Notes under the pieces: generated by a model
Databases searched by the model: none
The model's input: only the letters and a program-made list of their open reading frames with translations
Told to the model about the DNA's origin: nothing
Translations under genes and position numbers: made by a program
Origin: Kiritimatiellia bacterium
GTDB taxonomy: Bacteria; Verrucomicrobiota; Kiritimatiellia; RFP12; UBA1067
Length of the DNA stretch: 7,959 bases
Direction: 5' to 3'
Assembly (NCBI GenBank): GCA_017547265.1
Contig: JAFYQC010000056.1
Coordinates: 1-7,959 of the forward strand
Shown: positions 1 to 5,972 of the stretch, piece after piece
Position numbering within the stretch: the stretch's first letter is position 1
How the letters are laid out: each line of letters begins with the position of its first letter

Positions 1-14
1 CAGGTTATGAACAT
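1..14 (-). CDS. Possible start of a gene running off the left edge
   Basis: On the minus strand an ATG at 14-12 is preceded by a purine-rich tract containing AAGGAGG five bases upstream, which is a good ribosome binding site. Only four codons (M F I T) lie in the window, so nothing can be said of the product. The upstream tract (about 13-55) is a long polypurine run on this strand, so the match to a ribosome binding site may be chance. A TTGACT hexamer lies upstream at 106-111 without a convincing partner -10 box. Confidence 0.2.
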
Positions 15-55
15 CCTTCCCTCCTTCTCCCCCTACCCCTCATCCTCCTTGCCTC
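13..55. other. Pyrimidine-rich (polypurine on minus strand) tract
   Basis: About 43 bases are almost all C and T on the plus strand, broken by a few A and one G. No function is evident. It may act as a ribosome binding leader for a gene to the left, or as a low-complexity spacer. The stretch 1-385 otherwise contains no gene that can be supported: it holds this tract, a small CCGC-GTAA-GCGG palindrome at about 135-146, the dispersed repeat at 163-237 and the inverted repeat at 293-385. Confidence 0.4.
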
Positions 56-162
56 TAACAACAACCGATACAAAAGGCAGTGCCCTGGACAACGAACAGA
101 AAAAGTCAAAGATTATGGTTGCTGAACGAAGTGAGCCGCGTAAGCGGTTGCTAAAGGGGTGT

Positions 163-237
163 GCGTCAAAATCGGGTCGCTTCCGTCTTTTGCGTCGTCG
201 CTTCGCATGCCGCCGAAACACACCCTCCGCGTCCGCG
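163..237 (-). repeat. 75-bp dispersed repeat, copy 1 (inverted relative to copy 2)
   Basis: The reverse complement of 163-237 matches 2627-2701 at 73 of 75 positions without gaps. The two copies are therefore inverted and bracket fusA. Read on the minus strand, the repeat has a frame A-D-A-E-G-V-F-R-R-H-A-K-R-R-R-K-R-R-K-R-P-D-F-D-A. Both differences inside the 75 bp, and the next difference just beyond it, are synonymous third-position changes (GGT/GGG, CGC/CGA, GCA/GCG). In this copy the frame has an ATG at 242-240 and stays open for 69 codons, to about 33. No good ribosome binding site precedes the ATG. It could be the remnant of a small basic protein or a non-coding repeat family; I cannot name it. 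Confidence 0.8.
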
Positions 238-292
238 ACCATCGGCTCTCTGGCCTCTGCGCTTCGCTTTCCAGCCAAAAATAGCGGCGGAG

Positions 293-385
293 CGAAGTTG
301 GCGGTGGAGCGAAGGTCCGAGCGAGGGGATTCGGCGTATTCGCCGAGGTTCCGCGAGGAGGAGCTTTCGGACGCCGCTAACTTCG
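293..385 (-). repeat. Nested inverted repeat just after the fusA stop
   Basis: Positions 293-304 pair with 374-385 over 12 bases with one G-T wobble, 315-320 pair perfectly with 367-372, and 331-336 pair with 341-346 around a TATT loop. This makes one long nested stem-loop beginning immediately after the fusA stop codon. It is placed like a terminator. There is no T-run directly after the outer stem, although ATTTTT follows on the minus strand near 276-281. It could instead be a REP-like palindromic element. Confidence 0.5.
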
Positions 386-2464
386 TTATTTACTCAAGAT
401 CTCTTCGCGAACGTTTTTCGGGGCGAGTTCGAACTGGTCGGTCTCCATCGAGTACGAGGCGCGGCCCTTCGTGAGCGAGCGTATCGCAGTCGCGTAGCCG
501 AACATCGACGCAAGCGGAACGCGGGCGTTGACGACCTGAAGATCTCCCTTCATGTCCATGCTGAGCACCGTTCCGCGGCGTCCATTGAGATCGCCAAGGA
601 CTTCGCCCACCGACTCGGGCGGTGTCGTGATCTCGAGCTTCATGATCGGCTCGAGGAACTCGGGCGCCGCTGCCTCGGCAGCTTCGCGGAAGCCCATCAT
701 CGCCGCCGAGCGGAACGCCACTTCGTCGGAAACCTCAGGGTCGAAAAGCGCTGCCGAAAGGCACGTCACCTCAATGTCCGTCATTGGATAGCGCGCAAGG
801 ACGCCAGTGACAACACCGTCCTCGAGCCCCTGCTTCACGCAATCCTGCAGGCGCTTCTCGGCGACGAGGTTCACGAAGTCGCGCGAGAGATCGACCTTCA
901 CGCCCTTGCCGCGCTCAAGCGGTTTCACTTCGATCTTGAGCGTCACCGCGTGACGCTTGCCGCCGAGCTCGCGGTCGAAGGTGAACTCCTTCACCGCGCC
1001 CTTCGTCACCGTCTCGCAATAGCTCACCATCGGCCGGCCTACATTCGCCGCGCACTTGAACTCGCGCTTCAGGCGGTCGACGAGAATCTCGAGGTGAAGC
1101 TCGCCCATACCAGAAAGAATCGTCTGCCCAGTCTCCTCGTCCTCGCGGAACTGGCACGTCGGATCCTCCGCGGCGAGAGACTTCATCGACTCGACGAGCT
1201 TGTCCTTGTCAGCGGAACTCTTGGGCTCAATCGCCATGAACATCACCGGCTGGGGAGCCACGATGCGCTCGAGGTGGCACGGCTTCATTTCCGAGCAAAG
1301 CGTATCGCCCGTCGTGACTTCCTTGAGGCCCACGATTGCGCCGATGTCACCAGCGCGAAGTTCGTCGACCTCGGTGCGGTCGTCTGCGAAGAGACGCACG
1401 ATCTTCATTATGCGCTCGCGCTTCTTCGTGCGCGGATTGTAGGCGTTAGCGCCCTTCTTGAGAACGCCGCCGTAAACGCGGACGAAGAAGAGACGCCCGA
1501 CGAAAGGATCGGTCGCGATCTTGAAGACGAGCGAAGTAAGAAGCTCCGAGTCCTCCTGCTTGCGCGTCACCTTCTCGCCGCTCTTGAGGTCGGTCGCCTC
1601 GACTGGCAGGCGGTCCGTCGGCGCGGGAAGGTAGGCGCAGATCGCATCGAGAAGCGGCTGCACGCCCTTGTTCTTGAAGGAGCTGCCGCAGAGAACAGGA
1701 ACAAACGCGCCAGAGATTGTCGCGCGGCGGATTGCGGGCACGAGTTCCTCGGGCGTAAGGTCGCCCTTCTCGAGAAACGCCTCCATCACGCCTTCGTCGA
1801 CGTCTGCGACTTTCTCGACGAGTTCAGCGCGCGCAAGCTCGACCTCGTCCTTCATCTCGGCGGGAATCTCGCCGACCGTGAAGGTCTGACCCTGGTCCGC
1901 GTCATCGCCTGCCCATGTCACCGACTTCATGTTGACGAGATCGACGACGCCCTTGAAACCGTCCTCGCGGCCAATCGGGAGCTCTATCGGGCAGGCGTTC
2001 GCCTTCAGCTTGTCCCTGAGTTCGCCTACGACGCGCGCGAAGTCTGCGCCCATACGGTCCATCTTGTTGACGAAAGCGATTCGCGGAACGTTGTATCGGT
2101 TTGCCTGGCGCCAGACGGTCTCGGACTGCGGCTGCACGCCGCCGACCGCGCAGAAGACGCACACCGCGCCGTCGAGGACGCGGAGCGAGCGCTCGACTTC
2201 CATCGTGAAGTCGACGTGTCCGGGGGTGTCGATGATGTTGATGTCGTGGCCGTTCCACTGGCAGGAGATCGCGGCGGACTGGATCGTTATGCCGTGTTCC
2301 TTCTCCTGGATCATGAAGTCCGTCGTCGTGTTTGCGTCGTGGACATCGCCGGCGTGGTGTATCTTGCCGGTGTAGAGGAGGATGCGCTCGGTAGTCGTCG
2401 TCTTGCCCGCGTCGATGTGGGCGACGATGCCGATGTTGCGTACATTCGATAGCTCGGAACTCAT
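386..2464 (-). CDS. fusA: Elongation factor G family translational GTPase, non-canonical domain IV
   Basis: EF-G promotes ribosomal translocation (or, in some paralogues, ribosome recycling) by GTP hydrolysis in the cytoplasm. The protein is 692 residues, normal for the family. Seen: P-loop AHIDAGKT (15-22), switch I with HGITIQSAA (57-65), DTPGH with catalytic His83 (79-83), NKMD (133-136) and CGSSF for G5 (258-262). Domains II and III follow, with [11 protein letters not shown] and GMGELHLEI near 413-459, then domain IV (about 480-600) and domain V ending in NGRRG...RGRASYSM. The start at [12 protein letters not shown] is chosen because family homology begins there; the upstream open frame (to 2545) is unlike EF-G. 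Domain IV starts with FTFDRELGG (494-502) instead of the usual glycine-rich RQSGGRGQYGHV. The tip-loop motif YHDVDSSE is replaced by FDPEVSDE (574-581), so the loop histidine is Asp. This resembles spd-type EF-G paralogues, so a second canonical fusA elsewhere is possible. Confidence 0.95.
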   Translation of the reverse strand: MSSELSNVRNIGIVAHIDAGKTTTTERILLYTGKIHHAGDVHDANTTTDFMIQEKEHGITIQSAAISCQWNGHDINIIDTPGHVDFTMEVERSLRVLDGAVCVFCAVGGVQPQSETVWRQANRYNVPRIAFVNKMDRMGADFARVVGELRDKLKANACPIELPIGREDGFKGVVDLVNMKSVTWAGDDADQGQTFTVGEIPAEMKDEVELARAELVEKVADVDEGVMEAFLEKGDLTPEELVPAIRRATISGAFVPVLCGSSFKNKGVQPLLDAICAYLPAPTDRLPVEATDLKSGEKVTRKQEDSELLTSLVFKIATDPFVGRLFFVRVYGGVLKKGANAYNPRTKKRERIMKIVRLFADDRTEVDELRAGDIGAIVGLKEVTTGDTLCSEMKPCHLERIVAPQPVMFMAIEPKSSADKDKLVESMKSLAAEDPTCQFREDEETGQTILSGMGELHLEILVDRLKREFKCAANVGRPMVSYCETVTKGAVKEFTFDRELGGKRHAVTLKIEVKPLERGKGVKVDLSRDFVNLVAEKRLQDCVKQGLEDGVVTGVLARYPMTDIEVTCLSAALFDPEVSDEVAFRSAAMMGFREAAEAAAPEFLEPIMKLEITTPPESVGEVLGDLNGRRGTVLSMDMKGDLQVVNARVPLASMFGYATAIRSLTKGRASYSMETDQFELAPKNVREEILSK

Positions 2465-2473
2465 AGGTTGGTT

Positions 2474-2503
2474 ATTATACCATATTGCAGCGCAGCAGAC
2501 AGG
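2474..2503 (-). promoter_or_regulatory. fusA promoter, extended -10, near-leaderless start
   Basis: On the minus strand TGG-TATAAT occupies 2482-2474, a perfect extended -10 box. Only nine bases separate it from the fusA ATG at 2464-2462, so transcription should begin two to four bases before the start codon. No purine-rich ribosome binding site is present in those nine bases (AACCAACCT). No good -35 hexamer is seen at 16-18 base spacing, which is usual when the -10 is extended. Confidence 0.6.
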
Positions 2504-2519
2504 CGCGATTCCACTTGCT

Positions 2520-2539
2520 CCGCGGCAAATCCGCCGCGG
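2520..2539. repeat. Pair of CCGCGG palindromes upstream of fusA
   Basis: CCGCGG occurs at 2520-2525 and 2534-2539, separated by eight bases. Each is self-complementary and they can also pair with each other. They lie just upstream of the fusA promoter. No function is known to me; they may be an operator or chance in GC-rich DNA. Confidence 0.3.
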
Positions 2540-2626
2540 CAACAACGCGCAAACAGGCTTTTTACAACGGTTCCGTGGGGTCTATCCCCAACTGTTAGAG
2601 TCAACTAGCGCCTGATAGCGTTAGGG

Positions 2627-2701
2627 CGCGGACGCGGAGGGGGTGTTTCGGCGGCATGCGAAGCGACGACGAAAAAGACGGAAGCGACCCGATTTTGACG
2701 C
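2627..2701 (+). repeat. 75-bp dispersed repeat, copy 2
   Basis: This is the inverted partner of 163-237 (73 of 75 identical). In this copy the Arg-rich frame reads on the plus strand, away from fusA. It has an in-frame TAG at 2622-2624 just upstream and a possible GTG start at 2643-2645. It stays open for 60 codons to about 2825. GGAGG lies only two bases before the GTG, too close for a normal ribosome binding site. After the repeat the reading frames of both copies keep a P-F pair (D-A-x-P-F) and then diverge. The copy occupies the gap where rnfG would be expected downstream of rnfD. Confidence 0.8.
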
Positions 2702-2706
2702 GCCGC

Positions 2707-2811
2707 CATTTTGCCGAGAGGCTAGGTGGCACGGGCAAAATGTAAAAGGCCGCAAAATCGATGTCGCCACCGGCTTTTTCGCCGGAGTTTTGCCGCGTAT
2801 TCGCGCCAAAA
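2707..2811. repeat. Cluster of three stem-loops between rnfD and fusA
   Basis: Three consecutive inverted repeats are visible. CATTTTGCC (2707-2715) pairs perfectly with GGCAAAATG (2734-2742). CCGGC (2770-2774) pairs with GCCGG (2781-2785) around TTTTTC. TTTTGCCGCG (2788-2797) pairs with CGCGCCAAAA (2802-2811) at 9 of 10 positions around a TATT loop. They follow the 75-bp repeat directly and lie 81 bases beyond the rnfD stop. They could end the rnf transcript or be part of a palindromic repeat element. None is followed by a clear T-run on the minus strand. The rest of the 2465-2891 gap shows no gene. Confidence 0.5.
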
Positions 2812-2891
2812 CTAGCGAGCCCTAAGCCGAAACTCGCCCCTCCGCGGACGCGCTACCACTACACATCTAGCGATCGGGCGCAGGCCTCTCT

Positions 2892-3893
2892 CTACTTTGC
2901 GCCGAAGGGCTTGGGCTGGGTCCAGCGGTTGACGAGCGGGCAGAGCGCGTTCATGATGAGAATCGCGAACGAACAGCCCTCAGGATAGGAACCGAACTGG
3001 CGAATAAGCATGCAGAGAAGTCCGCAGCCAAAACCGAAAATCAGCTTGCCCTTCGCGGTGATCGGGCTCGTAACATAGTCCGTCGCCATGAAGCAGGCGC
3101 CGATCATCACGCCGCCAGTCAGCACCTGCATCGTCGCAGGGGCTCCGCCTGCAATCAGCGAATAGACGAAGACAGTCGCGATAAACGCGACAGGTATGTG
3201 CCATGTTATCACCTTGCGCCACAGCAGATACACAGCGCCGATCGCGAGCGCCGCAGCAGACACTTCGCCAATGCAGCCAGGCATATTGCCGACAAACATG
3301 TCGCAAAGCGAAGGAACGCCCTTGCACGCGGCGTTGCAAAGCCCATGGGGAGACGCAGACGCCGTCGCCTCGGCAACGAACCAAGTCTTCATCACCGCGA
3401 GAGGCGTCGCAGTCGTCGCGGCCTCGGGAGTCTTCCACCAAAACGGCTTGAGCCAAGTGGTCATCGGGCCGGTGAAGGAAATGAGCATGAACGCACGCGC
3501 GGCAAGCGCGGGGTTGAACGGATTCATGCCAAGACCGCCAAACACCTGCTTCGCGATGGCGATAGCGAAGACCGAGCCGACTGCGGCCATCCAAAGCGGA
3601 ATCCCCGCAGGAAGGTTGAGAGCGAGAAGAAGACCCGTCAACACCGCCGAAAGGTCGCCTATCGTGCTCTCGCGCTTCATCGCCATTCGGCAGAGCGCTT
3701 CAGTCACAATGCACGTCGAGACGCACACGGCAATCGTCCACACGGCCGGCATGCCGAAGAAGTAAATACCCATCGCGGTCGTCGGGAGAAGCGCGATTAT
3801 GACGTCGAGCATGATGCGCGAGACGCTCGCGTTTGCATGCGCGTGGGGAGACGAACTCAATATGTAATGTTCCGCTGTTTCTTTCGGCTTCAT
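2892..3893 (-). CDS. rnfD: Rnf complex membrane subunit RnfD
   Basis: RnfD is an integral membrane subunit of the Rnf complex, which couples electron flow between reduced ferredoxin and NAD+ to Na+ or H+ transport. It carries a covalently bound FMN. The protein is 333 residues, normal for RnfD and shorter than NqrB. It is mostly hydrophobic, with about nine or ten membrane segments between residues 28 and 320. Seen: the flavin attachment motif TTATPL with Thr163 as likely FMN acceptor, GNMPGCIGEVSA (202-213), ATDYVTSP (270-277) and EGCSFAILIMNAL (305-317), all hallmark RnfD/NqrB motifs. AAGGAG lies six to seven bases before the ATG. It starts 48 bases after rnfC and is surely cotranscribed with it. 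Odd: a cysteine-rich loop (C186, C190, C197, C207) after the flavin site, and no rnfG following it. Confidence 0.95.
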   Translation of the reverse strand: MKPKETAEHYILSSSPHAHANASVSRIMLDVIIALLPTTAMGIYFFGMPAVWTIAVCVSTCIVTEALCRMAMKRESTIGDLSAVLTGLLLALNLPAGIPLWMAAVGSVFAIAIAKQVFGGLGMNPFNPALAARAFMLISFTGPMTTWLKPFWWKTPEAATTATPLAVMKTWFVAEATASASPHGLCNAACKGVPSLCDMFVGNMPGCIGEVSAAALAIGAVYLLWRKVITWHIPVAFIATVFVYSLIAGGAPATMQVLTGGVMIGACFMATDYVTSPITAKGKLIFGFGCGLLCMLIRQFGSYPEGCSFAILIMNALCPLVNRWTQPKPFGAK

Positions 3894-3907
3894 CGTATTC
3901 TCCTTAA

Positions 3908-3944
3908 AACCACCAAACTACCAAACCACCTAACCACCAAACTA
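3908..3944. repeat. 24-bp-period minisatellite across the rnfC stop and rnfC-rnfD gap
   Basis: AACCACCAAACTA occurs exactly at 3908-3920 and 3932-3944, a 24-base period, with similar low-complexity A/C sequence between. The right-hand copy includes the rnfC stop codon (TAG on the minus strand). The tract fills most of the 48-base gap and ends just before the rnfD ribosome binding site. Confidence 0.7.
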
Positions 3945-5354
3945 TTTCCCCGCCGCTGCCTGGGCCTTTGCCTTCTCCGCCGCGATGCGCGCGCGGATCG
4001 AATTCTTCGCGCGGCGGCAGCTCTGGGTGATCGTGCGGTATGCCGGGCAGCCGAAGCTGCACGCGCCGCACTCGATGCAGTCCATCACGCTCGCGTCCTC
4101 GGCGGCCTTGATGTCGTTCGCGTCTACGGCCTTCGAGATGAGCGCCGGGTTCAAGTTCATCGGGCACGCCCTGAGGCAGCGCCCGCAGTTGATGCATGCG
4201 CCCGACGCATACTGGAAGACCTTCTTCTTGGAGAGCAAGAGCAAGCCCGACGTCGTCTTGGTCGTGCCGATCTCAAGCGTCGATACGGCGAAGCCCATCA
4301 TCGTGCCGCCGGAGATAACCTTCGCGGGCGGTTCCTTCTCGCCACCGCAGAACGCGACGAGGTCGGCGTATTTCGTGCCGCTCGGCGCAAGGATGTTCTT
4401 GGGCTCAACAACCGCATCGCCGGAAACAGTAGTGACGCGCTCGAGAAGCGGCTCGCCCTTCTCAACGGCATCGGCAATCGCAGCGACAGTGCCGACGTTC
4501 TCAACGACGCACCCGACATCGATCGGGAGCGCAGGCGGCTCGGGAACAACACGCCCGACCGTAGCGTAAATCTGATGCTTTTCACTGCCCTGCGGATAGA
4601 GAACAGGAAGGACGACGATTTCTACGTTGCCCTCGATGTCGGCAAACGCCTTCTCCATCGCAGCAATCGCCTCGGGCTTGTTCGCCTCGATAGCGATCCT
4701 CACTGCAGGGCCACCGAGAATCTTACGCATTATCTCGACGCCGAGACGGATGCGGTCGGCGCGCTCGAGCATCACGCGGAAGTCGGCAGTCAGATACGGC
4801 TCGCACTCCGCGCCGTTGAGGATGAGATATTCGCAGCGCTTCCCGGGCGGAGGGTTAAGTTTGACGGACGTCGGGAAGCCCGCGCCGCCCATACCGCATA
4901 TTCCCGCTTCCTCGACGCGCTTCAAGAGCTCTTCGCGCGTCGCAGTCTTCCAGTCAAGCGGAGGAAGGATCGGAGTGGATGAGTTGGTGGGTGGGGGAGT
5001 GGGTGAGTTGGTGTCAGGCGCAGGCTCCGGCGTGGCCGTAGTATCAAGAATCACCGCATCGGCCTTGCCACCCGCAGGGCCAAGACGCTTCTCGACGGCC
5101 TTGACCTTACCATCGGCCGGCGCGCGGACGCACACCGAAATAAAACCGTTTTTCTCGCCGATAACCTGGCCGCGCTTCACAAAGTCGCCCGGCTTGACGA
5201 GGCACTTCGCAGGCGCGCCGAGGTGCTGCGACATCGAGACTACGAGCTCGGCGGGAAGCGGAAGCTTCTCTATCGCCTTGTCACGCGCTAGTTCCTTGTT
5301 GTAGTCGGGGTGAACCCCGCCTTTGAAATGAAAAGGTGATTTTACAGTCTTCAC
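3942..5354 (-). CDS. rnfC: Rnf complex subunit RnfC (NADH/FMN and iron-sulfur subunit)
   Basis: RnfC is the peripheral cytoplasmic subunit that carries FMN and two [4Fe-4S] clusters and exchanges electrons with NAD(H). The protein is 470 residues. Domains in order: N-terminal barrel-sandwich region (about 1-105, with FKGGVHPDYNK at 10-20), a low-complexity linker (107-133), the complex I 51-kDa-like domain with GMGGAGFPT (154-162), GAECEPYLTAD (181-191) and YPQGSEKH (253-260), an SLBB-like region (about 290-345), and a dicluster ferredoxin domain with C387-C390-C393-C397 and C426-C429-C432-C436. All eight ligands are present. The start is GTG at 5354-5352, chosen because the conserved N-terminus begins here and AAGGGA lies seven bases upstream. 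The Thr/Pro/Ser-rich linker contains an 8-residue repeat (TNSPTPPP, TNSSTPIL), absent from typical RnfC as I know it. It is followed by rnfD but not by the other rnf genes. Confidence 0.96.
   Translation of the reverse strand: MKTVKSPFHFKGGVHPDYNKELARDKAIEKLPLPAELVVSMSQHLGAPAKCLVKPGDFVKRGQVIGEKNGFISVCVRAPADGKVKAVEKRLGPAGGKADAVILDTTATPEPAPDTNSPTPPPTNSSTPILPPLDWKTATREELLKRVEEAGICGMGGAGFPTSVKLNPPPGKRCEYLILNGAECEPYLTADFRVMLERADRIRLGVEIMRKILGGPAVRIAIEANKPEAIAAMEKAFADIEGNVEIVVLPVLYPQGSEKHQIYATVGRVVPEPPALPIDVGCVVENVGTVAAIADAVEKGEPLLERVTTVSGDAVVEPKNILAPSGTKYADLVAFCGGEKEPPAKVISGGTMMGFAVSTLEIGTTKTTSGLLLLSKKKVFQYASGACINCGRCLRACPMNLNPALISKAVDANDIKAAEDASVMDCIECGACSFGCPAYRTITQSCRRAKNSIRARIAAEKAKAQAAAGK
4980..5013. 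repeat. In-frame 24-bp repeat encoding the RnfC linker
   Basis: TGAGTTGGTG occurs exactly at 4980-4989 and 5004-5013, a 24-base period that keeps the reading frame. It encodes the repeated linker octets TNSPTPPP and TNSSTPIL (residues 115-130). Base composition (G/T only on the plus strand apart from a few A) is unlike the rest of rnfC, so this looks like an insertion or expansion of low-complexity DNA between two protein domains. Confidence 0.7.
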
Positions 5355-5395
5355 TAGTATTCCCTTCCAGCCGCAAAGGAGCGAACTGCAGGGGT

Positions 5396-5401
5396 ATTAT
5401 A
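5396..5401 (-). promoter_or_regulatory. Likely -10 box of the rnfCD operon
   Basis: A perfect TATAAT reads on the minus strand at 5401-5396, about 42 bases upstream of the rnfC GTG. This predicts a leader of about 35 bases. The -35 region shows no good TTGACA match. It overlaps the stem-loop at 5413-5432, so the promoter may be weak or activator dependent. Confidence 0.55.
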
Positions 5402-5412
5402 GCAAATCCGCG

Positions 5413-5432
5413 GCTATTTGTGGCGAAATAGC
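5413..5432. repeat. Perfect 7-bp stem-loop between yoeB and the rnfC promoter
   Basis: GCTATTT (5413-5419) pairs perfectly with AAATAGC (5426-5432) around a six-base loop. It begins nine bases after the toxin stop codon and covers the -35 position of the rnfC promoter. A further ATAGC at 5399-5403 overlaps the -10 box and could pair with GCTAT at 5413-5417. It could be a weak terminator of the toxin-antitoxin transcript (no T-run follows) or an operator for rnfC. Confidence 0.4.
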
Positions 5433-5440
5433 ACTTACTT

Positions 5441-5704
5441 TTACTCGTAATGCGTCCACATCCGAAGCACCTTGACAACATGGATATCTGGCAGGACCTG
5501 ATACACCAACCGGTGCTGGATGTTGATTCGCCGCGAAATCGCTCCTTTGAGGTTCCCGACGAGAACTTCATATGGCGGAGGAGTCTGAAACGGGTTTGAC
5601 GCGAGAATCCCAAGAAGCCGCTCGACATTCGGGCGCAACCCCGACGACGAAATCTTTTTTGCGTCCTTCTGTGCCTGCTTCGTATAAACGAGCGACCAAC
5701 TCAC
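5441..5704 (-). CDS. yoeB: Txe/YoeB family mRNA interferase toxin
   Basis: YoeB-type toxins are RelE-fold ribosome-dependent endoribonucleases that cut mRNA in the ribosomal A site and arrest growth. The protein is 87 residues, the usual size. Residues lining the YoeB active site are in place: Glu46, Arg65 and the C-terminal His85-Tyr86 (His83-Tyr84 in E. coli YoeB). The family motifs SRRI...HRLVYQV (57-70) and RMWTHYE at the end are clear. The start is taken as GTG at 5704-5702, which overlaps the antitoxin TGA as GTGA; an adjacent in-frame GTG one codon upstream is an alternative. This overlap implies translational coupling to the antitoxin. The gene appears intact. Confidence 0.92.
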   Translation of the reverse strand: MSWSLVYTKQAQKDAKKISSSGLRPNVERLLGILASNPFQTPPPYEVLVGNLKGAISRRINIQHRLVYQVLPDIHVVKVLRMWTHYE

Positions 5705-5943
5705 CACTTCAACTCCGTAGTGCACTTTGACACAGGCGTTTTCATCCCCTCCACAATGGAATCCGCAAGCCCTGGAAAGCTGTTGAGATAGAGCGATTCC
5801 TGGATGGCATTCCAGTCCTCCATTGAAATCAGGACGGCCTTGTTGCGCTTGCCGACGATGCAATAGCCACGATGTTCGTTGGCGATTTCGTCCACAAGCC
5901 CAAAAAGGTTCTTTCGAGCATCAGTGACTGTCAATACTGGCAT
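5701..5943 (-). CDS. yefM: Phd/YefM family antitoxin
   Basis: This is the labile antitoxin that binds and neutralises the downstream YoeB-like toxin and represses the shared promoter. It is 80 residues. The N-terminal half (MPVLTVTDARKN to about residue 45) is the Phd/YefM DNA-binding and dimerisation fold, with VGKRNKAVLISMEDWNAIQESLYL (residues 30-53) as the family signature. The C-terminal third, ending in ELKW, is the toxin-binding tail. The ATG at 5943-5941 is chosen over an upstream extension because AGAAGGAG stands five bases before it and homology begins there. Its stop overlaps the toxin start by four bases. Confidence 0.93.
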   Translation of the reverse strand: MPVLTVTDARKNLFGLVDEIANEHRGYCIVGKRNKAVLISMEDWNAIQESLYLNSFPGLADSIVEGMKTPVSKCTTELKW

Positions 5944-5972
5944 AGCGCTCCTTCTGGTGATAAGACACGAGT

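Noticed and set aside
161..2452. A 763-codon open frame on the plus strand opposite fusA
   Set aside because: It is antisense to a clear EF-G gene, its translation is Arg/Ala/Leu/His-rich with no recognisable domain, and long antisense frames are common in GC-rich genes with this codon use.
2465..2545. N-terminal extension of EF-G to an upstream start at 2545
   Set aside because: The added residues have no counterpart in EF-G, and the extension would be read through the extended -10 promoter.
2591..2640. Integron attC-like site (AAC...GTTAG motifs) upstream of fusA
   Set aside because: The core sites do not match RYYYAAC and GTTRRRY with proper pairing, and no integrase or cassette order is seen.
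3198..4982. A 594-codon plus-strand open frame across rnfD and rnfC
   Set aside because: It runs opposite two well-supported Rnf genes and their gap, and its product is a low-information Arg-rich shadow.
5705..5863. N-terminal extension of the YoeB-like toxin
   Set aside because: It overlaps the antitoxin gene in another frame, and family homology begins at the GTG overlapping the antitoxin stop.
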